Part shown: positions 1-12,526 of the stretch, piece after piece | How the letters are laid out: the number at the start of each line of letters is the position of its first letter | How positions within the stretch are numbered: the stretch's first letter is position 1 | NCBI GenBank assembly: GCA_034506255.1 | Contig: JAPDPX010000001.1 | Coordinates: 186,001 to 250,000 of the forward strand | Length of the DNA stretch: 64,000 nt | Source of the DNA: a candidate division KSB1 bacterium | Lineage (GTDB): Bacteria > Zhuqueibacterota > Zhuqueibacteria > Zhuqueibacterales > Zhuqueibacteraceae | Direction: 5' to 3' | Notes under the pieces: generated by a model | Told to the model about the DNA's origin: nothing | Database searches by the model: none | What the model saw: only the letters and a program-made list of their open reading frames with translations | Position numbers and translations under genes: made by a program

Positions 1-861
1 CTGCCGGTGGTGAGCACGCCGCGCACGGTGAGTGTCGATTCGCTGCGCAGCGGCTTCACCCCGACCAGCAGTACCAACGCGCGTCTCAAAGTGAGCTACC
101 GCACTGCGCTGCCGATCAATCTGCGGCGCACCGGCTTCCCCTATGATTTGAAGCTCACTTTCAGCGACGTGCCGATCGACACTTCGCTGCGCGGTTTTGG
201 CTTGCTGCGCGCACGGCCGGCAAAATTTCGGGTGTATGCCCAAACGCCCGCGGGCGAGTTGCGCATGAAGTTTTACTTTCTGGACCGGGACGGCGATGGC
301 AAGCTGAGCCTGCCCTTCCCGGATGAATTCATCGACGTCGTCACCTACCTGCCGAATGATTCCCGGGCTTATGAAACCTGGCGGGTGGCGCTGGACACCA
401 CCGGCCAGGCGCAGCGCGGTCCCTTGCGGCTGCCGGCGCCGGGCGACGTGTATGAGGCGCGGCTGATCTATCCTTTCGAGGAGGGCGAGCTGTTCCGCTT
501 CCAAACCACCGGCGAGTTCATCAGCCCCCAAAAGGCGCGGGCGGAGGCGACCCAGGCGCCCTATGTGGTGCCCAATCCCTATGTTGGCATGGCCAGCTTC
601 GAGGCGGAACGCTTTGCCATTTCGGGCCGCGGCGAGCGCCGTCTGGAGTTTCGCAACCTGCCGCAAAATTGCACGATTCGCATTTACACCGTGCGCGGTG
701 AGCTGGTGCAAACGCTGTATCATGACGCTTCCACCACCGGCATGGTGCCCTGGAATTTGCGCAGCAAGGACAATCTCGACGTGGCGCCCGGGCTGTATCT
801 TTTTCATGTGGAAGCCCCCGGCATGGCGACTCACATCGGCAAGTTTGCCATCATTAAATGA
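1..861 (+). CDS. C-terminal part of a secreted/surface protein (5' truncated)
   Basis: The reading frame is open from base 1, so the true start lies left of the window; the GTG at position 7 is unlikely to be the start. The visible 286 residues are beta-rich. The last ~100 residues begin with VVPNPY and end with a block (IRIYTVRGELV, then PGLYLFHVE and a terminal KFAIIK) of the kind found at the C-termini of many exported FCB-group proteins, resembling FlgD-like/type IX sorting domains. The PorV-like gene directly downstream overlaps or abuts it, which supports a secretion link. Function of the missing N-terminal part is unknown. Confidence 0.75.
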   Translation: MPVVSTPRTVSVDSLRSGFTPTSSTNARLKVSYRTALPINLRRTGFPYDLKLTFSDVPIDTSLRGFGLLRARPAKFRVYAQTPAGELRMKFYFLDRDGDGKLSLPFPDEFIDVVTYLPNDSRAYETWRVALDTTGQAQRGPLRLPAPGDVYEARLIYPFEEGELFRFQTTGEFISPQKARAEATQAPYVVPNPYVGMASFEAERFAISGRGERRLEFRNLPQNCTIRIYTVRGELVQTLYHDASTTGMVPWNLRSKDNLDVAPGLYLFHVEAPGMATHIGKFAIIK

Positions 862-950
862 ATCCGGAAAAAGGTAGTCCTGCTTGGCACGGCGGGCCGG
901 CCCGCGCCGCCGCCGCGTCTGCCGTGCCCTCTTCTTCAGGGAGTTCGGTT

Positions 951-1967
951 ATGCAGAGAATCTCCTCTATGCTGCCGTTGGCACTCGCGCTGGTGGCGCT
1001 CGCACCGCCGGCATGGCCGCAAAGCAAGACCGGCACCACCATCGGCCAGTTCCTGTTGATCGAGCCCAGCGCCCGGTTGGCAGGCATGGGCAACGCCGGC
1101 GTCACTTCCGCAGATGAAATTCTTTCTGCCTATTACAATCCCGCTGCTCTCGGGCATCACAGCGGCTATGGCGCACAGTTCACCCACAGCGCCTGGCTGG
1201 CGGATATCTCCTACAATCATGCGGCCGCTGCGCTGCAAACCGGCGAACTGGGCAGCCTGTTGTTGACGGTCACCGCGCTCAACTCCGGCGAGATTGCCGT
1301 GCGCACGGTGGAACAACCGCTGGGCACCGGGGAGCAATACACCGTTTCCAACCTGGCGTTGGGGCTGGGTTTTGGCCGCCAGATCTCCGACCGCTTTGCC
1401 GTCGGGGTGCAGCTCAATTACATCCGCGAGACCATCTGGCACAGCTCACTTGCCACCTTTGCGCTGAACGTCGGCACGCTCTACCGTATTTCCGAAAGCG
1501 GCCTGCGCATCGGTGCCAGTCTGTCCAATTTCGGCCTGCCGGCAAAGTATGACGGCCGGGATTTGCGCATTCTCTATGATCGTGATCCCGACCGCTACGG
1601 CGACAACAGCAGCCTGCCCGCCGCACTCGTCACCGAAAGCTTTTCGCTGCCTGTGCTCTTCCGGGTCGGCCTGGCGTGGCCGATGCGGGTGAGCCGCCAC
1701 AGCGTGCTGGAGGTGGCGGCGGAGGCTCATCATCCCAGCGACAACACCGAAAGCATGAGCGTGGGCGCGGAATGGCGGTTGTTCAAGCGCGTGGCGCTGC
1801 GCGGCGGCTATCAAAATCTTTTTTTGAAAGATTCGGAAGTTGGACTCACGCTTGGGGCAGGCATGCATATCGAAGTCGATGGGTATGACTTTCGTCTGGA
1901 TTACGGCTGGACCGATCACGGCCGGCTGGAGACCGCCCAGCGTTTCAGCGTGGGGGTGACTTTCTGA
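951..1967 (+). CDS. PorV/PorQ-family outer-membrane beta-barrel protein
   Basis: This 338-residue protein has a signal peptide ([21 protein letters not shown]) followed by the family's opening: [18 protein letters not shown], then a YYNPAAL motif. The remainder is alternating beta-strand sequence ending in a terminal aromatic (SVGVTF), as in outer-membrane barrels. PorV-type proteins act in or beside type IX secretion as shuttles for cargo carrying C-terminal sorting domains. Such domains occur just upstream and at the end of the gene at 17148. I chose ATG 951 over ATG 858 because it starts the signal peptide and has AGGGAG about 8 bases upstream; the longer form would prefix 31 low-complexity residues. 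Family membership is confident, exact role is not. Confidence 0.8.
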   Translation: MQRISSMLPLALALVALAPPAWPQSKTGTTIGQFLLIEPSARLAGMGNAGVTSADEILSAYYNPAALGHHSGYGAQFTHSAWLADISYNHAAAALQTGELGSLLLTVTALNSGEIAVRTVEQPLGTGEQYTVSNLALGLGFGRQISDRFAVGVQLNYIRETIWHSSLATFALNVGTLYRISESGLRIGASLSNFGLPAKYDGRDLRILYDRDPDRYGDNSSLPAALVTESFSLPVLFRVGLAWPMRVSRHSVLEVAAEAHHPSDNTESMSVGAEWRLFKRVALRGGYQNLFLKDSEVGLTLGAGMHIEVDGYDFRLDYGWTDHGRLETAQRFSVGVTF

Positions 1968-2161
1968 AACGAGCGCGCCACCCCGGCAGACGTGAGCTGC
2001 CGGACTTCCTCGTCGCGGCACGGGCGGCCGGCCGGCGGCCTGCGTCAGGCTTCGCGAAGGTGCGGGAGCAACTTGGTCGGCTCGTCACCGCTCTGGTTCC
2101 GGGCCCCGGCCTGGTGTTGGGTCTGCAACTGCCCGCTAGTTGCAAGCGCCGGGTACGTGTG

Positions 2162-4363
2162 ATGCCTTTGCGCCCTGCCCGCCGCCTGTGCGGTTTTCTC
2201 ATTTTTCTTGGTGCTGGATCTGCCCTGGGTCAGTCACGTTACGATCAGCACGTTTTCTTTGCCAACAGTCTGACGGCTGTCTCCTACTATTACAGCAGCG
2301 GAATTTGCATTCCGCCGAGTGAGCTGGACATGATTGACGGCCGGATGCCGGTGACGGACGAGCGCCATTACAATCCGCCCAATGCGCTGCGCTTGGCGTG
2401 GCGCTCGGAGTTTGGCGGCGAGTGGGAGATGGCGCTGCACTACAGCAAATGTCGCAATCAGGAAATCCTGTTCCGCGGCGACACGCTGTCGTTCTGGTGT
2501 TTCACTCCGGAAGCCATCCCTGCCGAAGAACTGCCCCTGATCTACCTGAAGGACGTGCACGGTGTGGGCACGCCGCCGGTGGCGTGGGGCAAACTCGCCG
2601 GCGGTTTGCCGGCACAGCAATGGCGGCAGGTGAAGTTCGCACTTGCCCGCCTGCTGCAGCCCGGGGAAGGAGTTGCCTCCACGAAAGAAGAACAGCCCAG
2701 CAGGATCAAAACCATTTGCTTTACACAGGGGGCGCACGACGGCAGGCCGCACACGATCTATCTGGACGAAATCAAAATCTCATACAGTGACCCTGCCGAC
2801 AAACAAGCGCCGCCCCGGCCGCTGGCATTGACCGCCACCGCCTATGATCGCCACATCGACTTGCACTGGCAGGCCAGCCCCGCCGCCGATGTGCTGTGCT
2901 ATCAGATTTACCGTTCCTTCGACGGCAGGCAGTTTCAACCGGTCGGCATTCAGAGGGTGGATTTCAACCGTTACGCGGATTTTATTGGGGAACCCCACCG
3001 CCGGGCGTGGTATCGGGTGAGTGCCATCGATTTGAACGGGAATGAATCTGCCCTCTCCGCCACCGCTTCCGCACACACCCGGCCGTTGTCCGATGATGAG
3101 CTGCTCACCATGCTGCAGGAAGCCTGCTTTCGCTATTACTGGGAGTCGGCGCATCCGGTTTGCGGGCTGGCACGGGAGAACATTCCCGGTGACGACGAAA
3201 TGGTGGCAACCGGCGCCTCCGGCTTCGGCATTATGGCGCTGCTGGTGGCAGCCGAGCGCGGCTTCATTGCCCGCGAACAGGCGGCGGCACACGTATTGAA
3301 GATCGTCGAATTCCTCAGCCGTGCCGATCGCTTTCATGGCGCCTGGCCGCACTTCCTGTATGGCAGCACCGGCAGGGTGTGGCCGCTTTTTGGCAAATAT
3401 GACAATGGCGGTGATCTCGTCGAAACCGCCTTTTTGATGCAGGGGCTGCTGGCGGCGCGGCAGTATTTCGACGGCCGCAACCCGGTGGAGCGCCGGATCG
3501 TCGTCGGCATCACCGCACTGTGGGAAACGGTCGAGTGGGATTGGTATCGCCGGGAGCCGGACAGTGATTTTCTCTACTGGCACTGGTCGCCGGATTACGG
3601 CTGGCACATCAATCATCCCCTGATCGGCTTCAATGAGACGATGATCGTCTATTTGCTGGCCATTGCCTCACCCACGCATGGGGTGCCGGCCAGCCTGTAT
3701 CACACCGGCTGGGCCGGACAGTCGGAGCGCGCACGCCGTTACCGGGAAGATTGGGGCCGCACCACACACGGCAACCAGTATGTCAATGGCAACACCTATT
3801 ACGGCATCAAACTGGACGTCGGCGTCGGCCGCGGCGGCCCGCTGTTCTTCACGCATTATTCCTTTTTGGGATTCGATCCGCGCGGCAGGAAGGATCGCTA
3901 CACGAACTATTTCAAAAACAACCGCAACCTGGCGCTGATCAACCATGCCTATTGCGTCGAAAATCCGCGCGGTCATCGCGGCTACAGCGCGGTGTGCTGG
4001 GGCTTGACCGCCAGTGATGATCCCTGGGGCTATCACGCGCATGAAGCCGTGCCGCGGCAGGACAACGGCACCATCACACCGACCGGCGCACTCGCCTCGT
4101 TTCCCTACACGCCGGAGCAGTCAATGGCGGCGCTCAAACATTTCTACCATGACCTGGGCGCACAGCTTTGGGGAATCTACGGCTTGCGCGACGCTTTCAA
4201 CCCCGGACAAAATTGGGTGGCGGATATTTTCATGGGCTTGAATCAGGCGCCGATTACCGTGATGATCGAGAATTATCGCAGTGGTCTGTTGTGGCGGCTG
4301 TTCATGTCCAATCCCGAAATCGCCCCGGCGCTGCAGGCAATCGGATTTGAAGACGATGATTGA
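2162..4363 (+). CDS. Secreted GH144-like glycoamylase-domain protein with fibronectin-III domain (putative endo-beta-1,2-glucanase)
   Basis: The 733 residues comprise a signal peptide (cut near SALGQ), an N-terminal beta-sandwich-like region (~30-215) resembling a carbohydrate-binding module, a fibronectin type III domain (~218-305), and a glycoamylase/GH144-type (alpha/alpha)6 catalytic domain (~308-725). The catalytic part shares with the two later paralogues the blocks [32 protein letters not shown], a late [10 protein letters not shown] segment and the closing [14 protein letters not shown]144 enzymes cleave beta-1,2-glucan to sophoro-oligosaccharides. It is the most divergent of the three copies here. 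ATG 2162 is preferred to ATG 2060 because it begins the signal peptide. Substrate is inferred from family and neighbours. Confidence 0.8.
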   Translation: MPLRPARRLCGFLIFLGAGSALGQSRYDQHVFFANSLTAVSYYYSSGICIPPSELDMIDGRMPVTDERHYNPPNALRLAWRSEFGGEWEMALHYSKCRNQEILFRGDTLSFWCFTPEAIPAEELPLIYLKDVHGVGTPPVAWGKLAGGLPAQQWRQVKFALARLLQPGEGVASTKEEQPSRIKTICFTQGAHDGRPHTIYLDEIKISYSDPADKQAPPRPLALTATAYDRHIDLHWQASPAADVLCYQIYRSFDGRQFQPVGIQRVDFNRYADFIGEPHRRAWYRVSAIDLNGNESALSATASAHTRPLSDDELLTMLQEACFRYYWESAHPVCGLARENIPGDDEMVATGASGFGIMALLVAAERGFIAREQAAAHVLKIVEFLSRADRFHGAWPHFLYGSTGRVWPLFGKYDNGGDLVETAFLMQGLLAARQYFDGRNPVERRIVVGITALWETVEWDWYRREPDSDFLYWHWSPDYGWHINHPLIGFNETMIVYLLAIASPTHGVPASLYHTGWAGQSERARRYREDWGRTTHGNQYVNGNTYYGIKLDVGVGRGGPLFFTHYSFLGFDPRGRKDRYTNYFKNNRNLALINHAYCVENPRGHRGYSAVCWGLTASDDPWGYHAHEAVPRQDNGTITPTGALASFPYTPEQSMAALKHFYHDLGAQLWGIYGLRDAFNPGQNWVADIFMGLNQAPITVMIENYRSGLLWRLFMSNPEIAPALQAIGFEDDD

Positions 4364-4696
4364 GTGGCCGGCAGTAACCCCCCAGTAACGCCTGGAATAG
4401 CGCAGGCCTCCCTGCCTGCGGAGAAAATGTCTGTGCCACGTCCCCACACACGCAACTGGGATGGCTCCCCGGCGGGTAATTTTATTTCTTGCTTTTTTCC
4501 CGTCTTTGCTCTTTCTTTTGATCACTCGATCAACCACTTCCACCGGCGCACTGCTCTCGATGTGCCTGAAGACCGCGCGCGCAGGGGAATGATGGTTGAT
4601 TTTTATTTTGGATTGGAGAGGCATGGCCGCGGGGACGGCAAACGCCAACTTCGTGACTGTGTCGCAAAACGGCAGGTCAAAAAAGATGGAAGAATG
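4364..4696. other. Intergenic region before the Ehr-type operon
   Basis: These 333 bases separate the glucanase gene from the Ehr small-subunit gene. They contain a strong hairpin at 4401-4420 (CGCAGGC, loop CTCCCT, GCCTGCG) without a T-run. The downstream frame is open through much of the region, but its translation looks non-coding and the conserved protein begins only near 4697. I see no convincing promoter consensus. Confidence 0.5.
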
Positions 4697-5218
4697 ATGC
4701 CATCAGTGTTCAAAAAAATTTTCAAAACCGGCATCGTCACCGAGCCGCTGACCCCCGAGGACGCCGAGGTGGTGCAGCTCGTCAATCAAATTGATGCAAA
4801 AACCCGGCGCCTGCTGGGCCGTGCGCTGGCGATTCGTGAGGTGGATGCCGGCTCGTGCAACGGCTGCGAAATCGAAATCACCGCCCTCACCAATCCGGTG
4901 TATGATCTCGAGCGCTTCGGCATGCATTTCGTCGCCTCGCCGCGCCACGCCGACATGCTGCTGGTGACCGGCCCGGTGACGCGCAACATGGAAGTGCCGC
5001 TGCGCAAAACCTACGAAGCCACCCCCGCTCCCAAACTCGTCGTCGCGGTCGGCGATTGCGCGCAAACCTGCGGCGTGTTCAAGGGTGGTTATGCCGTCTT
5101 TGGCAGTGTGGACAAAGTGGTGCCGGTGGATGTCTTTGTCCCCGGCTGCCCGCCGGAACCGGCGGACATTCTGCGCGGCATTCTGGCGGCGCTGGATCGC
5201 CTGCCGAAAGCGAAGTAG
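4697..5218 (+). CDS. Ehr/Hyf-type complex small subunit (HyfI/NuoB-like, [4Fe-4S] N2 site)
   Basis: This 173-residue protein matches the NuoB/HyfI family: SCNGCEIE, then GDCAQTCG and VPGCPPEP supply the cysteines that bind the proximal (N2-type) [4Fe-4S] cluster. It should sit at the cytoplasmic arm and pass electrons to or from the large subunit at 10946-12526. The first ~20 residues (SVFKKIFKTGIVTEP) resemble Hyf/Ehr small-subunit N-termini. ATG at 4694 or 4697 is equally possible; the open frame upstream to 4364 is not conserved-looking. It is the first gene of a six-gene same-strand group. Confidence 0.85.
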   Translation: MPSVFKKIFKTGIVTEPLTPEDAEVVQLVNQIDAKTRRLLGRALAIREVDAGSCNGCEIEITALTNPVYDLERFGMHFVASPRHADMLLVTGPVTRNMEVPLRKTYEATPAPKLVVAVGDCAQTCGVFKGGYAVFGSVDKVVPVDVFVPGCPPEPADILRGILAALDRLPKAK

Positions 5219-5277
5219 GACGGCATAAAAAACTCATGTAAAGACGTGGCGCCGCAAAGGTAACGCAAAAAATTTTG

Positions 5278-5320
5278 GCTCACGGAAATGGACGGATGCA
5301 GAATGAAATTTTCCGTGAGC
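5278..5320. repeat. 11-bp perfect inverted repeat in the hyfI-hyfB-like gap
   Basis: GCTCACGGAAA (5278-5288) is mirrored by TTTCCGTGAGC (5310-5320) around a 21-base loop. It lies in the 239-base gap after the small-subunit gene and has no T-run. It could be an mRNA-stabilising or processing hairpin inside the operon, or a repeat remnant. Confidence 0.6.
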
Positions 5321-5457
5321 TGTTCCACCTCTGTGAGTAATTCATTTTCCCTTTTCGCTTGTGGCTTGTCGGATGCGGTTTCCTTGCGATATCCTTGTGT
5401 CTTGGCGGCTTGGCCTGAGATTCTTTTTTGGAGATTCAATTTTTAAATTTAGTTCAC

Positions 5458-7485
5458 ATGAGGCACACTCTTTTTCTTCTCATGCTCTGCGGCTACAGCT
5501 TCGGCGCGGTGATGGCACTGCTCGGAATCCGCGGTGCGATTGGCCGTGCGCTGGTGGCCCTCGGCGCGGCTACTGGTGCCATCGCAACGCTGCTGCTCGG
5601 GGGAATTTTCCTCACCTCGAGCGCCTCGTTTGAATTTACCCTCGCCGAAATTCTTCCCCTCACTGGGGTCACGCTCAGACTCGACGGCCTCGGCGCCTTT
5701 TTTCTCATCGTCGTCGGGCTAATCGGCATTGCTACCGCGATTTATGGCTTCGGCTATTCGAAAGCTTACGAGGATCGTTATTCACTCCGGCTCACCGGCA
5801 CGATGTTCAACGTGTTGCTGCTGTCGCTCAGCCTGCAGGTAATGGCCGACAATGCGCTCACCTTTCTCGTCGTCTGGGAAATCATGTCGCTCTCGGCATA
5901 TTGGCTGGTGTCGGTGGAGCACGATAAGCCGACGACCGTGCGCGCGGCGAGTTGGTATCTCGCCATGACCCATGCCGGTTTCGCCGCGCTGGTCGCGATG
6001 TTTCTCCTGCTCGCCGGCGGCGAGCTGACCACTTCGTTTACCGCGATGCGTTCCGGCTCCACCGCGCTTTCGCCGAGCCTCCGCAACGCCATTTTCATTC
6101 TCGCGCTGCTCGGCTTCGGCTCGAAAGCCGGCATCATTCCGTTGCACGTTTGGCTGCCGATGGCACATCCGGTTGCCCCCAGTCACGTCTCTGCGATGAT
6201 GTCCGGCGTCGTGATCAAGATGGGCATTTACGGCCTCGTGCGCGTCACGCTCGATCTGCTCGGCGGCGGTCCCGTTTGGTGGGGCGCCACCGTGCTTGCG
6301 CTCGGCGCGATCTCCGCGCTGCTCGGCGTGCTCTACGCGCTGATGGAGCACGACCTCAAGCGCCTGCTCGCCTATCACTCGGTCGAAAACATCGGCATCA
6401 TTCTCATCGGCGTCGGCGCGGGGATGATGTTTCAAAGTTACGGTTTGATGACGCTGGCCGCGCTCGGTTTCATTGGCGGCTTGTATCACACCATCAATCA
6501 CGCCGCGTTCAAAGGCCTGCTCTTTCTCGGCGCGGGTTCGGTGCTGCACGCAACCCGCACACGCAACATGGAAGAGATGGGCGGCTTGATCAAACGCATG
6601 CCGTGGACCGCCGCGTTCTTTTTGACCGGCGCTGCCGCGATTTCCGCATTGCCGCCGCTCAACGGTTTTGCGTCGGAGTGGATTGTCTTTCAATCGCTGC
6701 TCGGCGGCTTCAACATTCCGCGGCCCGAAGTGGCGATGGTAATGCCGCTCGCCGTCGGGATGTTGGCGCTCACCAGCGGTCTCGCCGTCGCCTGTTTCGT
6801 GAAAGCGTTTGGCATCACCTTTCTCGCCATTCCGCGTTCCCACGAAGCCGAGCACGCACACGAGTCGCCGCTCTCGATGCGAGTCGGCATGGGAATTTTG
6901 GCGCTCGCCTGCGTGGTGTTGGGACTCGCGCCGTTTGTGGTCGTGCCACAACTGAGTGCAATTCTCGCGGGATTCGATAGCCTGCCCGACACGCAGGCGG
7001 CTTTCACGCTCGGCCTGACGCTGCAAACACCGGAAAATTTCGGGCAAATGTCGCCGACGCTGGCGGCGCTCGGCATCCTCATTTTGCTCGGCTTCACGCC
7101 GCTGCTGCTGTGGCTGCTGCGCAGCAATTGGAAACTGCGCGTGAGTGACTCCTGGGGCTGCGGCCGCATCGGCCAAACGCCGCGCATGGAATACACCGCC
7201 ACCGCCTTTGCCGAGCCGCTGCGCCGCGTCTTCGCCGAGTTGTATCGCCCGAGCAAGGAACTGACGATTGATTTCCATCCGGAGTCGAAATACTTCGTGC
7301 AGTCGATCGAATACAAAAGCGGGATCACCCCGTGGTTTGAGAAAGTTTTGTACGAGCCGTTCCTCGCATTTTTGCGCCTGTTGGCGCGCCAGGCGCGGCG
7401 CGTGCAATCCGGCTCCGTGCATTTGTATCTCGTGTACGTGATGGCGATGCTGATGATCTTGCTTTTGGCGGCAAGATTGATGTGA
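5458..7485 (+). CDS. Ehr/Hyf-type membrane subunit B (antiporter-like, NuoL/HyfB-like)
   Basis: The 675 residues match HyfB size (about 670). The protein is a polytopic membrane subunit of the proton-antiporter fold, with many hydrophobic helices. Two hallmark charged residues of proton-translocating subunits are present: Glu in VVWEIMSLSAYW and Lys in GSKAGIIPLHVWLPMAHP. Further conserved blocks are HDLKRLLAYHSVENIG and LYHTINHAAFKGLLFL. The C-terminus carries a long soluble segment (SWGCGRIGQTPRMEYTATAF) typical of HyfB. It is expected to pump H+ or Na+ as electrons pass through the peripheral arm. The start at 5458 gives an N-terminal membrane helix; a TTG at 5428 is possible but less likely. 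Confidence 0.9.
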   Translation: MRHTLFLLMLCGYSFGAVMALLGIRGAIGRALVALGAATGAIATLLLGGIFLTSSASFEFTLAEILPLTGVTLRLDGLGAFFLIVVGLIGIATAIYGFGYSKAYEDRYSLRLTGTMFNVLLLSLSLQVMADNALTFLVVWEIMSLSAYWLVSVEHDKPTTVRAASWYLAMTHAGFAALVAMFLLLAGGELTTSFTAMRSGSTALSPSLRNAIFILALLGFGSKAGIIPLHVWLPMAHPVAPSHVSAMMSGVVIKMGIYGLVRVTLDLLGGGPVWWGATVLALGAISALLGVLYALMEHDLKRLLAYHSVENIGIILIGVGAGMMFQSYGLMTLAALGFIGGLYHTINHAAFKGLLFLGAGSVLHATRTRNMEEMGGLIKRMPWTAAFFLTGAAAISALPPLNGFASEWIVFQSLLGGFNIPRPEVAMVMPLAVGMLALTSGLAVACFVKAFGITFLAIPRSHEAEHAHESPLSMRVGMGILALACVVLGLAPFVVVPQLSAILAGFDSLPDTQAAFTLGLTLQTPENFGQMSPTLAALGILILLGFTPLLLWLLRSNWKLRVSDSWGCGRIGQTPRMEYTATAFAEPLRRVFAELYRPSKELTIDFHPESKYFVQSIEYKSGITPWFEKVLYEPFLAFLRLLARQARRVQSGSVHLYLVYVMAMLMILLLAARLM

Positions 7486-7579
7486 GACTTGTTCGTAGCC
7501 AATGGTCGATTATTCGTTGCTGTCATTAAATGTTGGATTGACCGCTGACAACTGATTACTGAAAACTGATCACAAAAAT

Positions 7580-8521
<942 letters not shown>

Positions 8522-8610
8522 TCCTTGGGTCGTCGCGCCTTCAGGCGCTGTCACGTGGTGAAACTTCGGTTCCCGAGGGGACTGCCGCATCTTTTGCATA
8601 AAATATTTCC

Positions 8611-9270
8611 ATGAACGACACACTCTTCTCCCAACTCTCCACCCTGGGCGCCAGCCTCGTGCTGCTTTTCGGCATTGCGCTGTTATGGCGGCGCAGTTTG
8701 CACTCCTACGTCGTCGCCTTTCAATGGCAATCGGCGGTGCTCGCATTGCTGGCTGCCGTGATCGGCTACTTCGGCAACGACCACGAATTGTACATCGTCG
8801 CCGTCGTGCTCTTCGGCCTCAAAGTGCTGATCATTCCCCGCTATCTCGACCGCCTGCAGGCGCGCATCGGCATCGAGCGCGAAGTCACGCCCTACGTCAA
8901 CGTCGCCAGCTCGCTCATCATCGCCGGACTGCTGGTGCTGTTTGCTTATGCGGTCACACGCCCGGTGGTGTCGGTCAGCACGCTGCCGACGCGCGGCGGC
9001 TTGCCGCTCGCCGTGGGATTGATCTTTGTCGGCCTCTTCGTCATCATTACGCGCAAGAAAGCCTTGACGCAAGTCGTCGGTTTTTTGGTGCTGGAAAACG
9101 GCATCGCGCTCCTGGCCGTGCTCGGCACCTACGGCATCCCGCTCATCGTCGAGCTTGGCGTCTTCCTGGACGTGCTCATGGGTTTTCTCGTCATGCAGGT
9201 GTTCGTCTATCAAATCAAGACCACCTTCGATTCGATCGACGTGGATCGCTTGAATCAACTGCGAGGGTGA
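8611..9270 (+). CDS. Ehr/Hyf-type membrane subunit E (HyfE-like, NuoK-related)
   Basis: This 219-residue membrane protein with about six helices has the size and position of HyfE. The block KKALTQVVGFLVLENGIALLA followed by an acidic helix (IVELGVFLDVLMGFLVMQ) carries the buried glutamates found in NuoK-like subunits, consistent with proton transfer between antiporter-like subunits. The C-terminal FDSIDVDRLNQLRG is typical of HyfE. ATG 8611 gives a sensible N-terminus; the ribosome-binding site is weak. Confidence 0.88.
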   Translation: MNDTLFSQLSTLGASLVLLFGIALLWRRSLHSYVVAFQWQSAVLALLAAVIGYFGNDHELYIVAVVLFGLKVLIIPRYLDRLQARIGIEREVTPYVNVASSLIIAGLLVLFAYAVTRPVVSVSTLPTRGGLPLAVGLIFVGLFVIITRKKALTQVVGFLVLENGIALLAVLGTYGIPLIVELGVFLDVLMGFLVMQVFVYQIKTTFDSIDVDRLNQLRG

Positions 9271-9358
9271 TGTTGAGAGAGGGAGAGTGGGTGTATGGTG
9301 TCTGCTCCCGCTCACTCCCTCCCCGCTCATTACCGTGATCAATCTGCGGACAGTCGAA

Positions 9359-10816
<1,458 letters not shown>

Positions 10817-10945
10817 TGCATGCGCGCGCACAAGCAAAGTCATGGAGGGATCATGAGACCGCAAAGAAAGAGGAAGCCCGGGACAGCCCGGCGGTAAAAG
10901 CTCAGTGTTCTTGAACAAAGATTTCATTATAACAGATTGCGAACC

Positions 10946-12526
10946 ATGCCCGATTTTTCCCGTCTGCAAAAGACGCTGGTGGAACATTTCAAAGACCGTG
11001 TGAACAGCTTCCGCGTCATCCGCGGCAACGAATTGCATTTCCAAATCAAGCGCGGCAATGCCATCCCCCTGGCAAAATTGCTGCGCAACGAATTTCACGC
11101 CGAGCTGATGCTCATGGTCGGCAATGATCGTCGCGCCGACAAGGGTGTTTTCGAGGTGCATTACCTTTTCGCGAATGACCGCGAGAACTGGTTTGCCCAC
11201 GCCAGCAAGGAACTGCCCGCCGATCATCCCACCATCATTTCCATGGCCACGTTTTATTATCCGGCCTCGCGCTTCGAGCGTGAGATCAGGGATTTGTTCG
11301 GCATTCAAGCCACCGGCAGCCCCGACCGCCGGCCTTTGGTGCGTCATGCCTTTTGGCCGGAGAATTTTTACCCGCTGCGCAAGGATGCCGTGCTGCCGGA
11401 AAAATTCGAAGACGACGGCACGCCCTTTCCCTTTCTGCCGGTGAGCGGGGAAGGAATCTACGAGATTCCCGTCGGGCCGGTGCATGCCGGCATCATCGAG
11501 CCGGGCCATTTCCGCTTCAGCGTGGTCGGCGAAACCGTGATCGATTTGAAGATTCGCCTGTATTTCACCCACAAAGGCACGGAAAAACTCTTCGAAGGCC
11601 GCGCGCCCGGCGAGGGCGTGGAATTGGCGGAGCGGATTTCCGGCGACACGACCGTCGGCCACGCCCTGGCGTATTGCCAGGCTTTGGAGAAGTTGTCGGG
11701 AACCGAAGTGCCCGGACGGGCGCAGTATCTCCGCCTGATTCTGTTGGAAATGGAGCGGCTCTACAATCACATCGCCGACTTCGGCATGATCGCCAACGAC
11801 ACCGGCTTTCCCGTGGCACACTCGCATTGCTTCCGCCTGCGCGAGCGCCTGCTGCGCTTGAACAAAAAGCTGACCGGCAACCGCCTGCTGCGCGGTGGCA
11901 TCGTGCCCGGCGGTGTGGGACAGGATTTGCCGTGCGCTCTCAATTTGCCCGCCGAACTCGATGCCGTTCTCGCCGACTTCCAGGAAATCGTCGAAATCAG
12001 TTTGCACAACACCATCCTGCTGGACCGCCTGGAAGGCACCGGCAGGCTGGACACCAAAACCGCCAGCGATCACGGCGTGCTCGGCTATATCGCACGCGCC
12101 TCCGGCATCGATGTGGATGCGCGGCGGGATCATCCCTTTGATGCCTACCGCGAAGTGAAGTTCAATGTGCCGGTCTTTCATTCCGGCGATGTCTATGCCC
12201 GCACGATGGTGCGCATCGAGGAAGCACACGAGTCGGTGAACCTGATCAAACGGGCGCTGGCACAATTGCCAGACGGGCCCTTGACCGCACCGCTCGGCCC
12301 GCTGCCCGCTTTCGCGCCCGCCTTCGGTATCGTTGAAGGCTGGCGCGGCGCCATTGTCCATTGGGTCATGGCAGACCAATCCGGCAGGCTCTATCGTGTC
12401 AAAATCAAAGACCCCTCGTTCGTCAACTGGCCGGCGCTGTCCTTCGCACTGCTCAAAAACATCGTCCCGGATTTTCCGCTGTGCAACAAGTCCTTCAATC
12501 AGTCTTATTCCGGCAATGATTTGTAG
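10946..12526 (+). CDS. Ehr-type large subunit (fused NuoC-NuoD/HyfG-like) without NiFe ligands
   Basis: The 526 residues fuse a NuoC-like domain (~1-160, with SMATFYYPASRFEREIRDLFG) and a NuoD/hydrogenase-large-subunit-like domain (~170-526). In true group 4 [NiFe] hydrogenases two CxxC pairs hold nickel. Here the first site reads ERISGDTTVGH (Ser232-Thr235 in place of CGIC) and the second reads FNQSYSGNDL in place of CYSC. No nickel centre can be built by the known chemistry, so this is an energy-converting hydrogenase-related (Ehr) subunit; its redox partner may be a quinone-like compound or another carrier. It is the last gene of the operon, and a NuoI/HyfH ferredoxin-like gene is missing from the cluster. 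ATG 10946 is preferred to the in-frame TTG 10937. Confidence 0.9.
   Translation: MPDFSRLQKTLVEHFKDRVNSFRVIRGNELHFQIKRGNAIPLAKLLRNEFHAELMLMVGNDRRADKGVFEVHYLFANDRENWFAHASKELPADHPTIISMATFYYPASRFEREIRDLFGIQATGSPDRRPLVRHAFWPENFYPLRKDAVLPEKFEDDGTPFPFLPVSGEGIYEIPVGPVHAGIIEPGHFRFSVVGETVIDLKIRLYFTHKGTEKLFEGRAPGEGVELAERISGDTTVGHALAYCQALEKLSGTEVPGRAQYLRLILLEMERLYNHIADFGMIANDTGFPVAHSHCFRLRERLLRLNKKLTGNRLLRGGIVPGGVGQDLPCALNLPAELDAVLADFQEIVEISLHNTILLDRLEGTGRLDTKTASDHGVLGYIARASGIDVDARRDHPFDAYREVKFNVPVFHSGDVYARTMVRIEEAHESVNLIKRALAQLPDGPLTAPLGPLPAFAPAFGIVEGWRGAIVHWVMADQSGRLYRVKIKDPSFVNWPALSFALLKNIVPDFPLCNKSFNQSYSGNDL

Noticed and set aside
4364..4693. 110-residue N-terminal extension of the Ehr small subunit
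   Set aside because: The translation has no resemblance to the family and the hairpin at 4401-4420 looks intergenic.
10946..12526. Annotation of the large subunit as an active [NiFe] hydrogenase
   Set aside because: Both nickel-ligand cysteine pairs are absent (SGDT and SYSG), so an Ehr-type assignment is preferred.
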